Below are positions 43,058 through 51,918 of a DNA stretch of 64,000 nucleotides, in pieces. The stretch is from Salinibacterium amurskyense. Lineage in GTDB: Bacteria; Actinomycetota; Actinomycetes; Actinomycetales; Microbacteriaceae. The position numbers and the translations under genes were made by a program. The first letter of the stretch is position 1. Every line of letters begins with the position of its first letter. The notes below the pieces were generated by a model that ran no database searches, was not told the DNA's origin, and saw only the letters and a list, made by a program, of their open reading frames with translations. The stretch is taken from NCBI RefSeq assembly GCF_002797685.1, contig NZ_PGFH01000002.1, positions 434,001-498,000 on the forward strand, given 5' to 3'.

Positions 43058-44353
43058 GTGAATGAAGCCCCTCAAGACCCAGAGAAGGCCACCCTCCACT
43101 TTCCGGGCGGTGCTGCTGAATTTCCCATTATCCGTGGGGTCGATGGTCACAACAGCATCGATATCTCCACCTTTATGAAGCAGACCGGCTACACGGCGCT
43201 TGATCAAGGATTTGTGAACACTGCCTCCACGCGCAGTGAGATCACCTATATCGATGGAGACCGCGGCATCCTGCGCTATCGCGGCTATGCGATCGAAGAC
43301 GTTGCGGCAAACTCGACGTACCTCGAGGTTGCCTGGTTGCTGATCTACGGTGAGCTGCCGTCGAAGTCGCAGTTGGAAGAGTTCGACGAAAAAATTCGTC
43401 GCCACACTCTGCTGCACGAAGACCTCCGTCGTTTCTTCGACGCTCTCCCGCACAGCGCGCACCCGATGTCGGTGCTCTCGAGCGCAGTATCGGCGCTCTC
43501 CACTTACTACGAAGACTCGCACGACGTGCGCGACCCCGAGCAGGTCGAGATCTCGACCATCCGCTTGCTGGCAAAGCTGCCGGTTATCGCGGCGTACGCT
43601 CACAAGAAGTCGCTCGGGCAGGCCCTGCTTTACCCCGACAACTCGATGAGTTTCGTCGACAACTTCTTGAAGCTCAACTTCGGCAACATGGCCGAGGAGT
43701 ACCAGGTCAACCCTGTGCTGAGTAAGGCACTCGACCGCCTCCTCATCCTGCACGAAGACCACGAGCAGAATGCCTCCACCTCCACGGTGCGCCTCGTTGG
43801 TTCGACCGAAGCGAACATCTTCGCCTCGATTTCTGCCGGAATCAACGCTCTCTACGGCCCGTTGCACGGTGGCGCGAACGAAGCCGTACTCAAGATGCTG
43901 GGCGAGATCCAGGAATCGGGCGACGGCGTTCAGAAGTTTGTTGACCGCGTGAAGCGCAAAGAAGACGGCGTGCGCCTGATGGGCTTTGGCCACCGCGTGT
44001 ACAAGAGCTTCGACCCGCGTGCACGTCTGGTGAAAGAGAGTGCGGATGAGGTGCTCGCCGATCTCGGCATCAGCGACCCGCTGCTCGATATCGCTCGTGA
44101 GCTCGAAGAGGTCGCTTTGGCCGATGACTACTTCATCGAACGCAAGCTGTACCCCAACGTCGACTTCTACACCGGCGTCATCTACAAGGCAATGGGCTTC
44201 CCGCCACGCATGTTCACGGTGCTCTTCGCTATCGGTCGACTGCCGGGCTGGATCGCCAACTGGCGCGAGATGAACGAAGACCCCAAGACCAAGATCGGTC
44301 GCCCGCAGCAGCTGTACACGGGCCCTGCGGCTCGGGACTGGCCTCAGCGCTAG
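43058..44353 (+). CDS. gltA: Citrate synthase
   Basis: 431 residues. LHGGANEAVLKML and GFGHRVYKSFDPRA hold the two catalytic His; the Asp is in the DFYTGVIY segment. It condenses acetyl-CoA with oxaloacetate to begin the citric acid cycle. The N-terminal part (HFPGGAAEFPIIRGVDGHNSIDIS) is as in the hexameric type of Gram-negatives and actinobacteria. It stands alone, with its own promoter and terminator. Confidence 0.96.
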   Translation: MNEAPQDPEKATLHFPGGAAEFPIIRGVDGHNSIDISTFMKQTGYTALDQGFVNTASTRSEITYIDGDRGILRYRGYAIEDVAANSTYLEVAWLLIYGELPSKSQLEEFDEKIRRHTLLHEDLRRFFDALPHSAHPMSVLSSAVSALSTYYEDSHDVRDPEQVEISTIRLLAKLPVIAAYAHKKSLGQALLYPDNSMSFVDNFLKLNFGNMAEEYQVNPVLSKALDRLLILHEDHEQNASTSTVRLVGSTEANIFASISAGINALYGPLHGGANEAVLKMLGEIQESGDGVQKFVDRVKRKEDGVRLMGFGHRVYKSFDPRARLVKESADEVLADLGISDPLLDIARELEEVALADDYFIERKLYPNVDFYTGVIYKAMGFPPRMFTVLFAIGRLPGWIANWREMNEDPKTKIGRPQQLYTGPAARDWPQR

Positions 44354-44371
44354 ACCGCACCATCCTTACGA

Positions 44372-44410
44372 CGAACGGCCGGTATCCCCTCGGGGAAGCC
44401 GGCCGTTTCG
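44372..44410. terminator. Terminator between gltA and dapD
   Basis: AACGGCCGG (44374-44382) and CCGGCCGTT (44399-44407) form the stem, with CCCC/GGGG inside the loop extending it. TTTCGCTTT follows on the plus strand. dapD converges from the right, so it may serve both directions. Confidence 0.75.
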
Positions 44411-44465
44411 CTTTGCGCTCGTGGGGCCTGTTGTCGACCCCACGAGCACCGTGAGAGTTGTGTGC

Positions 44466-45407
44466 TTAGGCGTGCAGCGCCGCGTTGAGTTCGACGCCGG
44501 TGCCGCTGCGAGGCAGAACCTCGACAGCGCCCGTGACGGAGTTGCGGCGGAACAGCAGGCCGTTCACGCCACTGAGCTCCACAGCCTTGACGCTGCGCGG
44601 GGTAGCCGAACCATCAATGATGGTGACCTTGGTGCCTGCCGTGACGTAGAGCCCGGCTTCAACAACCGTGTCGTCACCGATCGCGATGCCGATTCCCGAG
44701 TTGGCTCCGAGCAACGCGCGCTCACCGATGGAGACGCGTTCGGTGCCACCACCGCTGAGCGTTCCCATGATGGATGCTCCGCCACCGATATCGGCGCCGT
44801 CGCCCACGACGACACCCTGAGAGATGCGGCCCTCGACCATCGAGCTGCCGAGCGTGCCGGCGTTGAAGTTGACGAAGCCCTCGTGCATGACGGTGGTTCC
44901 GGGGGAGAGATAAGCGCCGAGGCGAACGCGCGAGGCGTCGGCGATGCGGACGCGTTCGGGCACGACGTAGTCGAGCATCCGCGGGAACTTGTCGATGCCG
45001 GTCACGATGATGCCGTGACGCTTGAGCGAGATGCGCAGCTCACGGTAATCGTTGGGGTGCACCGCTCCGGCGTTGGTCCAGACGACGATCGGCAGCGCGC
45101 CGAAGAGGCCGTCGAGGTTGATGCTGTTGGGCTTCACGAGCAAGTGGCTGAGCAGGTGCAGGCGCAGGTAAGCGTCGGCGACGTTCTGCGGTGCGGCATC
45201 CAAATCGATCTCAACGGTCACGAATTCGGTGCGCACACGGCGGCGTTCGTCAGCCCCCAAGTGCTCTTCGAGGTCGGCGGGTGTGTAGTGCGGGTCGGTG
45301 CCCTCTGGGATAGATCCCAGGTGCGGAGCGGGGAACCACACGTCAAGTGTTGTTCCGTCGCTGGCGATTGTTGCGAGTCCGTATCCCCATGCTGTGCGCG
45401 AAGTCAT
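44466..45407 (-). CDS. dapD: Tetrahydrodipicolinate N-succinyltransferase
   Basis: 313 residues, the actinobacterial DapD type. A left-handed beta-helix of hexapeptide repeats spans about residues 165-265 ([54 protein letters not shown]). It transfers succinyl from succinyl-CoA to tetrahydrodipicolinate, the step before DapC. TAACCT lies 6 nt before ATG 45407. Convergent with gltA, divergent from dapE. Confidence 0.95.
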   Translation of the reverse strand: MTSRTAWGYGLATIASDGTTLDVWFPAPHLGSIPEGTDPHYTPADLEEHLGADERRRVRTEFVTVEIDLDAAPQNVADAYLRLHLLSHLLVKPNSINLDGLFGALPIVVWTNAGAVHPNDYRELRISLKRHGIIVTGIDKFPRMLDYVVPERVRIADASRVRLGAYLSPGTTVMHEGFVNFNAGTLGSSMVEGRISQGVVVGDGADIGGGASIMGTLSGGGTERVSIGERALLGANSGIGIAIGDDTVVEAGLYVTAGTKVTIIDGSATPRSVKAVELSGVNGLLFRRNSVTGAVEVLPRSGTGVELNAALHA

Positions 45408-45413
45408 GCATCA

Positions 45414-45427
45414 AGGTTACTTACACT
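45414..45427. promoter_or_regulatory. Back-to-back leaderless promoters of dapD and dapE
   Basis: Only 26 bp separate the two start codons. On the minus strand TAACCT (45419-45414) ends 6 nt before the dapD ATG; on the plus strand TACACT (45422-45427) ends 6 nt before the dapE ATG. The hexamers are 2 bp apart, so the two polymerases cannot bind together. Confidence 0.6.
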
Positions 45428-45433
45428 GGGTGC

Positions 45434-46531
45434 ATGCCTGCGACCGATCCCACTCTTCCTGTGCTTGATTTGACGGCCTCGAGCCCCGATCTCACCCGCC
45501 AGATCTGCGATATCGAGTCGGTCTCCGGCAACGAGAAGCGCATCGCGGATGCCGTAGAAACCGCTCTCAGCGCGTTCAGCCACCTTGAGGTGATTCGCGA
45601 TGCGGATGCCGTTGTTGCCCGCACGAACGGCGGCAAGGCGCAGCGCGTCGTGATCGCGGGGCATCTCGACACGGTTCCCGTGAACAACAATTTGCCGACG
45701 ACGCTCGAGATGATCGATGGCGAAGAGCACCTTGTGGGCCGAGGCACCGTTGACATGAAGAGCGGCGTCGCGATCGCTCTCAAGCTCGCCGCAGAACTCA
45801 CTGACCCCGCCGTCGATGTGACCTGGATTTTCTACGACCACGAAGAGGTTGCTGCCGAGCTCAATGGCCTTGGCCGCATCGCGCGCAATCGTCCCGACCT
45901 GATGGCGGGAGACTTCGCCATCATTGGCGAACCGTCGAACGCCACGGTGGAGGGCGGCTGCAATGGCACCGCTCGCATCGACATCTCGCTCACGGGACTG
46001 CGCGCTCACTCCGCGCGCGCCTGGATGGGGCAGAACGCGATTCACGCTGCAGCGCCCGTGCTCGCGATTCTGGCAGCGTACGAGCCCGAGCAGCACGAGG
46101 TCGATGGCCTCGTCTACCGCGAGGGTCTCAACGCCGTGGGCATCACGGGTGGAGTTGCCGGCAACGTGATTCCGGATGCCGCGACCGTGACCGTGAACTT
46201 TAGGTTCGCTCCGGATCGCAGTACCGAGCAGGCCATCCAGCATCTGCGTGAGGTCTTCGCTGGCTTCGACTTTGAGGTGACCGACCTCGCCGGTGGTGCA
46301 CGCCCCGGCCTCGATGCGCCGCTCGCCAAAAACTTCCTCGATGCCGTGGGCGGCACCGCGGCCCCCAAATATGGCTGGACCGACGTTGCTCGCTTCGCCG
46401 AGCTCGGAGTGCCCGCCGTGAACTACGGCCCCGGCAACCCGCTACGGGCTCACGCCGACGATGAGCGTGTTGCGACGAGCGAGATTGTGGCCTGTGAGCA
46501 GGGGCTGCGGGCGTGGCTGACAGCTCGCTAG
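45434..46531 (+). CDS. dapE: Succinyl-diaminopimelate desuccinylase
   Basis: 365 residues, M20 metallopeptidase fold. AGHLDTVPVN, GRGTVDMKSGVA (metal ligand Asp) and YDHEEVAAELNGLGR (catalytic and metal Glu) are seen in order. It frees LL-diaminopimelate from its succinyl form, the step after DapC. An in-frame extension upstream runs through the dapD start region and is excluded by the promoter hexamer before ATG 45434. The next gene overlaps its end by 19 bp. Confidence 0.94.
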   Translation: MPATDPTLPVLDLTASSPDLTRQICDIESVSGNEKRIADAVETALSAFSHLEVIRDADAVVARTNGGKAQRVVIAGHLDTVPVNNNLPTTLEMIDGEEHLVGRGTVDMKSGVAIALKLAAELTDPAVDVTWIFYDHEEVAAELNGLGRIARNRPDLMAGDFAIIGEPSNATVEGGCNGTARIDISLTGLRAHSARAWMGQNAIHAAAPVLAILAAYEPEQHEVDGLVYREGLNAVGITGGVAGNVIPDAATVTVNFRFAPDRSTEQAIQHLREVFAGFDFEVTDLAGGARPGLDAPLAKNFLDAVGGTAAPKYGWTDVARFAELGVPAVNYGPGNPLRAHADDERVATSEIVACEQGLRAWLTAR

Positions 46532-47742
46532 TTTTCGGAGTGCGCCGCGCGACTGCGGCCATTCTCGCTCCCGAGCGCTGGTGGCTTGCGGTCATCGCTA
46601 TCTTCGTGGCGTCGCGCGTCGTAACGACGTCACTGTTGCTGTGGTTCGCCTCGATTCAAGGCCAGAACGCGTGGACGGGCCCGCACCCCGACTACTTCTC
46701 GTTCGCCAAGATCTGGGATGGCCACTGGTATTTCATCATCTCGCTCGCGGGATATCCGAGTGAACTGCCGGTGACGGAGTCCGGCCACGTCGGTGAGAAC
46801 GCCTGGGCCTTCATGCCGGCGTATCCGGCGCTGGTGCGCGTCGTGATGACGCTGACGACTCTCGACTTCGCGGTGGCGAGTGTGTTTGTTTCGGTCGCCT
46901 TCTCGCTCGGCGCTGCCCTCATGCTCTACCGAGTGATGCATCTCGTGCTGCCCGCGGGCACGGCGCTCTTTGCGGTGGCCATCTTCTGTTTCGCGCCGCT
47001 CTCCGCCATCCTGCAGGTCTCGTACGCCGAATCCATGTACCTGTTCTTGCTGATACTCGCGCTGTTCTGGCTTATGAAGCGTCAGTATTGGATGCTCTTG
47101 CCGGTGATCGCGATCATGTCTGTCACCCGGCCAAGCGGGCTCGCCTTCGCGCTCGCGCTCGGACTGCACGTTGTCTATCGCTGGTGGATTCGCCGGCGCG
47201 AGGAGTTCCCGATGCACGAGAGAGTGGCGGCCGTCACCGCGACTCTCTTCAGTCTTGTCATGGGCTTCGCGTGGCTGCTGATCGCGGCCGCCGTCACCGG
47301 ATCGCTCACGGCCTACACCGACACCGAGCTCGCGTGGCGGGCCGGTTACGTCGGGTACGGCGAGCTGATCCCGTTCGCGGCGTGGTTCCAAGGGGCAGCC
47401 TTTTGGGCCGGGTGGTGGCAGCTGCCGCAGTGGCTGCTGACCGTCATGCTCATCGCCGCCGTTCTTGCCTTCTTCAGATTTCTGATCACGAAGCCCGCAC
47501 AGCGTATTGGCGTTGATCTCCGGCTGTGGGTGGCGAGCTACGCGCTCTACCTCTTGGCGGTGTTCTTTCCCCAATCGAGTACCTTCCGCCTGCTCATGCC
47601 GTTGTTCCCGCTGGCCGGAGTGCTCGCGCTACCGCAGTCGCGGTGGTACCGCGCTGCCCTGCTCGCGGCTTGTATCGCCGGGCAGTGGGCATGGATCCAT
47701 CTGGCATGGTGGGTTGACGGCTACGACTGGACTCCGCCCTAA
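46513..47742 (+). CDS. Integral membrane glycosyltransferase-like protein (PIG-V type)
   Basis: 409 residues with about ten membrane helices. An early loop has WDGHWYF followed by AFMPAYPALVRV, as in PIG-V-like polyprenyl-sugar mannosyltransferases (GT-C fold), where the Asp is catalytic. SYAESMYLFLLILALFWLMKRQYW and TRPSGLAFAL are also typical. It probably adds a mannose to a lipid or surface glycan outside the membrane. Start GTG 46513 lies inside dapE, with a G-rich sequence upstream, so translation is coupled. Confidence 0.8.
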   Translation: MADSSLVFGVRRATAAILAPERWWLAVIAIFVASRVVTTSLLLWFASIQGQNAWTGPHPDYFSFAKIWDGHWYFIISLAGYPSELPVTESGHVGENAWAFMPAYPALVRVVMTLTTLDFAVASVFVSVAFSLGAALMLYRVMHLVLPAGTALFAVAIFCFAPLSAILQVSYAESMYLFLLILALFWLMKRQYWMLLPVIAIMSVTRPSGLAFALALGLHVVYRWWIRRREEFPMHERVAAVTATLFSLVMGFAWLLIAAAVTGSLTAYTDTELAWRAGYVGYGELIPFAAWFQGAAFWAGWWQLPQWLLTVMLIAAVLAFFRFLITKPAQRIGVDLRLWVASYALYLLAVFFPQSSTFRLLMPLFPLAGVLALPQSRWYRAALLAACIAGQWAWIHLAWWVDGYDWTPP

Positions 47743-47805
47743 AGAGGTGCACACGGGGTGAATGATTCGACAGAGTTTCAGTATCGGCGGTTTTTGCTGG
47801 ATAAT

Positions 47806-47811
47806 AGAAAC
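47806..47811 (+). promoter_or_regulatory. Candidate -10 GATAAT for the DUF3117 gene
   Basis: GATAAT near 47800-47806 to 47811 lies about 25-30 nt before ATG 47837, which also has a GAAAGGGGA ribosome site. This start is therefore leadered, unlike many neighbours. Exact coordinates are approximate. Confidence 0.4.
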
Positions 47812-47836
47812 CAGTACCGATGAAAGGGGACTATCG

Positions 47837-48010
47837 ATGGCAGCAATGAAGCCGAGGACCGGTGACGGACCAATGGAGGCTGTCAAAGAGGGTCGACTCA
47901 TCGTCGTCCGCGTGCCTCTCGAAGGTGGCGGTCGTCTCGTCGTATCTGTAAACGATGAGGAAGCAAAAGAACTGCACGACGCTCTCGCGGGTGTAGTCGC
48001 TTCCGCCTAG
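47837..48010 (+). CDS. DUF3117 small conserved protein
   Basis: 57 residues. AAMKPRTGDGPMEAVKEGRLIVVRVPLEGGGRLVVSVNDEEAKELHDAL matches the DUF3117 family, found in nearly all actinobacteria; its function is not known. The acidic and hydrophobic balance suggests a small cytoplasmic protein. ATG 47837 has a clear ribosome site (AAAGGGGA). A terminator hairpin follows 80 bp later. Confidence 0.93.
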   Translation: MAAMKPRTGDGPMEAVKEGRLIVVRVPLEGGGRLVVSVNDEEAKELHDALAGVVASA

Positions 48011-48091
48011 AGCCTTCTCAGCCTTAATCGGCAACTCACGCCACTGCGCACTCTTCTCAGTTCGCAACACTGGACAGAGCTTGTCGAAACA

Positions 48092-48130
48092 AAGCACCGA
48101 ACACGATCACTCGTGTTCGGTGCTTGTGTT
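48092..48130 (+). terminator. Terminator after the DUF3117 gene
   Basis: AAGCACCGAACACGA (48092-48106) and TCGTGTTCGGTGCTT (48111-48125) form a perfect 15-bp stem with the loop TCAC; GTGTTT follows. It can also stop the convergent UvrA2 transcript. Confidence 0.85.
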
Positions 48131-48170
48131 TAACCCGCCGTTTCGGAGGCAGCGCGTTTGGCGTGACTAG

Positions 48171-50660
48171 TTAGCGGGTCTGGTCTCGAGCGGCGCTGGT
48201 CGCGAGCCACTCGCTGAGATACTTCGCCGTTGCGCCGGGGCCGGCAGCCACTTCGCGGGGAGTGCCCGTGGCTACGATTGTGCCTCCCTGGTCGCCGCCG
48301 CTCGGACCGAGGTCAATGACCCAGTCGCTGGCGGCAATGGTGGCCAAATCGTGTTCGACAAGCACGACAGTGTTTCCGGCATCCACGAGGCGCTGCAATT
48401 GGGCGAGCAACAGCTCGGTGTCCGAGGGATGCAGCCCCGCCGTGGGTTCATCGAGCAGATATAGTGCATGGCCGCGACGCGCGCGCTGCAGTTCGGTCGC
48501 GAGTTTGATGCGCTGGGCTTCGCCGCCACTCAGTTCTGTTGCGGGCTGGCCGAGTCGCAAGTAGCCAAGGCCGACATCCCGCAGCGTGTCGAGGCTGCGC
48601 AGCGCCGAGGTGGATTCGGCGAAGAAGTCGGCGGCGGTGTCGACGGTCATGCCCAAGACGTCGGCGATGGTCTTGCCCAAGTAGGTGATCTCGAGTGTTT
48701 CGTCGTTGTAGCGCGCACCGTGGCACGTGTGGCAGGGCGCATATGTTCCCGGCAGGAACAGAAGCTCGACCGAAACGAATCCCTCGCCCTGGCAGGTCTC
48801 GCAGCGACCACCGGCCACGTTGAACGAGAACCGGCTGGCCGTGTAGCCGCGTTGGTGGGCTTCGTCGGTGGCGGCAAAGAGCTTGCGTACGACATCGAAC
48901 ATGCCCGTGTAGGTGGCAAGGTTCGAGCGCGGGGTGCGTCCGATAGGGCGCTGATCGACGAGCACCATCCGGTCGAAAGAGTCGAGGCCGGCGGTGTCTT
49001 CGAGCGTGAGGTCGTGGCGCGGGTCATCCGCGTCTGCGGCGTCGCCTGCGTCATCCGCAGCGGCACCGAGCTGAGCGCGCACGGCTTCTGCGAGCACGTG
49101 GGTGACGAGGGTTGACTTGCCCGAGCCTGAGACGCCCGTGACCGCGGTCATGACGCCGAGCGGGAAGTCGACCGTGAGATCGCGGATGTTGTGCAGCGAG
49201 GCTTTCTTCAGCCGCACCCACGATTCCGGGGAGCGCACCTCGCGCGTCGGTCGCGACTCCTGCGGAAAGAGGTAGCGGCCGGTGACCGATTCGGGAACAT
49301 CCTTGAGGCCGTCGACGGGGCCCGAGTACACGAGCTGCCCGCCGCCCTCGCCCGCACCGGGACCGATGTCGACGATCCAGTCAGCACGACGAATAACGTC
49401 GAGGTCGTGTTCCACCACGAAGAGAGAGTTGCCGGATGCCGTCAAACGGTCAAGAACCTTCAACAGTGGTGCGGCATCCGCCGGGTGCAATCCCGCCGAG
49501 GGCTCGTCGAGAACGTAGACGACCCCGAAGAGGCCGGAGCGCAGTTGGGTGGCGATGCGCAGGCGCTGCGCTTCGCCGGGGGAGAGCGTGGTGGAGTTGC
49601 GGCCGAGGCTGAGATAGCCGAGACCGAGGTCGAGCAAAACGTCAACGCGCGCAATCACATCGTCGCCGATACGGTGGGCGACTTCGTTGCCTTCTGAGCC
49701 TTCACTTTCGGAGTCGGCACGCTCCATTCCCTCGCGAAGCCGATCTGCGAGATCGGTCAGTGGAACCGCGTTGAGCTCCGCGATGCTGAGACCCGCGAAG
49801 GTGACCGAGAGGGCATTCGCCTGCAGGCCGCTACCGCCACACTCGGGGCACGTCATGCTCTGCACGAAGCGCAGCGCGCGCTCGCGCATCCGCTCGCTCT
49901 GAGACTGCGAGAGCACGTTCATGATGTGCTTGCGGGCACTCCAGAACTTGCCGTTGTAGCCATGGTCGACGCGGCCCTCTTCGGGCTGAATGAAGACCGA
50001 GGGCTGCTCTTCGGTGTACAGAAGCCAGTCGCGATCTTTTCGACTGAGGGTGTGCCAGGGCGCGCGGGTGTCGATGCCGAGACCGTTGACGATGCTCTTG
50101 AGGTTCGCGCCCTGCCACGCTCCCGGCCACGCGGCGATAGCGCCATCGCGAATCGAGAGCGACGCGTCGGGCACAAGAAGGTCTTCGGTCACGTCGTGAA
50201 CAACGCCGAGGCCGTGACAGCGCGGGCACGCCCCGGTCGCCGTGTTGGGCGAGAAGGCTTCCGCCGAGAGGTGAGTAACACCGGCGGGATATGTGCCGGC
50301 ACGGGAATACAGCATGCGCAGCAGATTCGAGAGCGTCGTGATCGTGCCGACGCTTGAGCGCGAACTGGGCGCTCCGCGGCGCTGCTGAAGCGCAACCGCA
50401 GGGGGAAGACCCGTAATGTCGGTGACATCCGGAGCGCCAACCTGGTTGAGCAGACGGCGAGCGTAAGGTGCAACCGACTCGAAGTAGCGGCGCTGAGCCT
50501 CGGCGTACAGGGTGCCGAAAGCGAGCGACGACTTTCCCGAACCGGAGATGCCCGTGAACGCGACCATGCAATCCCGGGGCACATCGAGATCGATGTTCGC
50601 GAGGTTATTCTCGCGGGCCCCTCGAACACGAACCCAGCCGTCACGATCGTCGCTAGTCAT
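48171..50660 (-). CDS. UvrA2-type ABC ATPase (short UvrA paralogue)
   Basis: 829 residues, about 120 shorter than canonical UvrA. It has two ABC modules: Walker [13 protein letters not shown] (37-48) and [10 protein letters not shown], with signature motifs [10 protein letters not shown] and [10 protein letters not shown]. Zinc sites: [16 protein letters not shown] and CETCQGEG followed 19 residues later by CHTCHG. This is the class called UvrA2 or DrrC-like, missing most of the UvrB-binding region; members are linked to DNA damage tolerance or drug self-resistance. CGGAG lies 6 nt before the ATG. Its real role here is not known. Confidence 0.88.
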   Translation of the reverse strand: MTSDDRDGWVRVRGARENNLANIDLDVPRDCMVAFTGISGSGKSSLAFGTLYAEAQRRYFESVAPYARRLLNQVGAPDVTDITGLPPAVALQQRRGAPSSRSSVGTITTLSNLLRMLYSRAGTYPAGVTHLSAEAFSPNTATGACPRCHGLGVVHDVTEDLLVPDASLSIRDGAIAAWPGAWQGANLKSIVNGLGIDTRAPWHTLSRKDRDWLLYTEEQPSVFIQPEEGRVDHGYNGKFWSARKHIMNVLSQSQSERMRERALRFVQSMTCPECGGSGLQANALSVTFAGLSIAELNAVPLTDLADRLREGMERADSESEGSEGNEVAHRIGDDVIARVDVLLDLGLGYLSLGRNSTTLSPGEAQRLRIATQLRSGLFGVVYVLDEPSAGLHPADAAPLLKVLDRLTASGNSLFVVEHDLDVIRRADWIVDIGPGAGEGGGQLVYSGPVDGLKDVPESVTGRYLFPQESRPTREVRSPESWVRLKKASLHNIRDLTVDFPLGVMTAVTGVSGSGKSTLVTHVLAEAVRAQLGAAADDAGDAADADDPRHDLTLEDTAGLDSFDRMVLVDQRPIGRTPRSNLATYTGMFDVVRKLFAATDEAHQRGYTASRFSFNVAGGRCETCQGEGFVSVELLFLPGTYAPCHTCHGARYNDETLEITYLGKTIADVLGMTVDTAADFFAESTSALRSLDTLRDVGLGYLRLGQPATELSGGEAQRIKLATELQRARRGHALYLLDEPTAGLHPSDTELLLAQLQRLVDAGNTVVLVEHDLATIAASDWVIDLGPSGGDQGGTIVATGTPREVAAGPGATAKYLSEWLATSAARDQTR

Positions 50661-50795
50661 GGATGCTCCGTTCTCACGGCCTGCGGAGATCCAGATTCCT
50701 CAGCAGCGCGCGCTCAGTCGTGTTCGTCGAGGGATGGCGGTTCATCCACCCTACGGACAGAACGCTGAACGCTCGGTGAGCGTTCGCTGAGCGCG

Positions 50796-51428
50796 TTAGT
50801 CGCTGAGCTTGGTGAGCTGCAGAAGCCCATCGCCGACGGGAATCAGCGAGCTGATCACGGCCTCCGACTGCGCGATCTCTTTCAAGAGCGTGCGGAAATT
50901 GCTGACCGTCGAGTCGCGCTGAGCGGGGTCGGCGACGCGGTCGCGCCACAGAGCATGAGCAACCGCTACGACACCGCCGGGGCGAACGAGGCGAAGGCCG
51001 TGTTCGACGTACTCGATGACCGACTGAGGGTCGGCATCGATAAAGACGAGGTCGTAGCTCGACTCGTTCATGCGCGGCAGAACTTCGGCAGCCTTGCCAC
51101 CGATCTGACGTACGCGATTCGACTGGATGCCGGCATCCGCGAACACGGCGCGAGCAACCTGCTGGTGGTCAATCTCGGAGTCGATCGTGGTGAGCAGTGC
51201 GCCGGGGCTGCCGGCGAGCATCCAGAGCCCACTGATGCCGACACCGGTGCCGACCTCGATGATGCTCTTGGCGCCCGTGGCCGCAGCGAGCAAGGCCAGC
51301 TGAGCGCCGACAGCGGGGCTGACCGCTTCGATTCCCAACTCGCTGGAATGCACGCGCGCCGCAGCGATCTCTGGGCGTTCGACAACGAACTCCTCGGCGT
51401 ACTTCCAACTCAACTGCTTGTCTGACAC
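50796..51428 (-). CDS. SAM-dependent O-methyltransferase (family 3 type)
   Basis: 210 residues. Class I methyltransferase motifs are clear: IIEVGTGVGISGLWML (SAM loop), LTTIDSEIDHQQVARAVF and YDLVFIDADPQSVIEYVEHGLRLVRPGG. The layout is that of bacterial catechol-type O-methyltransferases, as found throughout mycobacteria and their relatives. Target unknown. GTG 51428 has TAGGAG 5 nt upstream. Divergent from tatB, 62 bp apart. Confidence 0.9.
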   Translation of the reverse strand: MSDKQLSWKYAEEFVVERPEIAAARVHSSELGIEAVSPAVGAQLALLAAATGAKSIIEVGTGVGISGLWMLAGSPGALLTTIDSEIDHQQVARAVFADAGIQSNRVRQIGGKAAEVLPRMNESSYDLVFIDADPQSVIEYVEHGLRLVRPGGVVAVAHALWRDRVADPAQRDSTVSNFRTLLKEIAQSEAVISSLIPVGDGLLQLTKLSD

Positions 51429-51478
51429 ATTGCTCCTATCGCTGTGTCAACTGTAGACGGCGTAGCCGCTAGCGCAGG

Positions 51479-51484
51479 TAAGCT
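51479..51484 (+). promoter_or_regulatory. -10 hexamer TAAGCT of tatB (leaderless)
   Basis: TAAGCT ends 6 nt before GTG 51491. No ribosome site is seen, so the mRNA should start at the start codon. Confidence 0.5.
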
Positions 51485-51490
51485 AAACGG

Positions 51491-51886
51491 GTGTCCTTCG
51501 GTCTCACATTCGACAAACTGCTGATCATTGGGATCATCGCTGTCTTTTTGCTGGGCCCCGACCGTTTGCCCTACTACGCGTCGCAGCTCGCCCGCCTCGT
51601 CCGCTCGCTGCGCGACATGGCCAACGGCGCCAAAGATCGCATGCGCGAAGAGATGGGCCCCGACTTCGACGACATCGACTGGAAGCAGCTTGACCCGCGC
51701 CAGTACGACCCGCGTCGCATCATCCGCGACGCTCTGCTCGAAGATGAAACGCCTCCCGTGAAGGTGCGTCCTCCGCGGTCTGCCGCGTATGCGGAACGTC
51801 AGGCGGCGCTCGCCGAACGGCAATCGCAGCTCAAAGCAGAACTGAAGGCGGGCGAACGCGCCCCCTTCGATAACGAAGCGACGTAG
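51491..51886 (+). CDS. tatB: Twin-arginine translocase component TatB
   Basis: 131 residues. One N-terminal membrane helix (about 7-22, KLLIIGIIAVFLLGPDRLP, with the family Gly-Pro) is followed by an amphipathic helix (ASQLARLVRSLRDMANGAKDRMREEMGPDFDD), giving the L-shape of TatA/B; the long acidic and charged tail marks TatB. It forms the receptor for Tat substrates such as the EfeB found in this window. GTG start with the TAAGCT hexamer before it. Confidence 0.88.
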   Translation: MSFGLTFDKLLIIGIIAVFLLGPDRLPYYASQLARLVRSLRDMANGAKDRMREEMGPDFDDIDWKQLDPRQYDPRRIIRDALLEDETPPVKVRPPRSAAYAERQAALAERQSQLKAELKAGERAPFDNEAT

Positions 51887-51918
51887 CGCGCTCGCGCCAG
51901 CCCTCGCACACCACCGTC

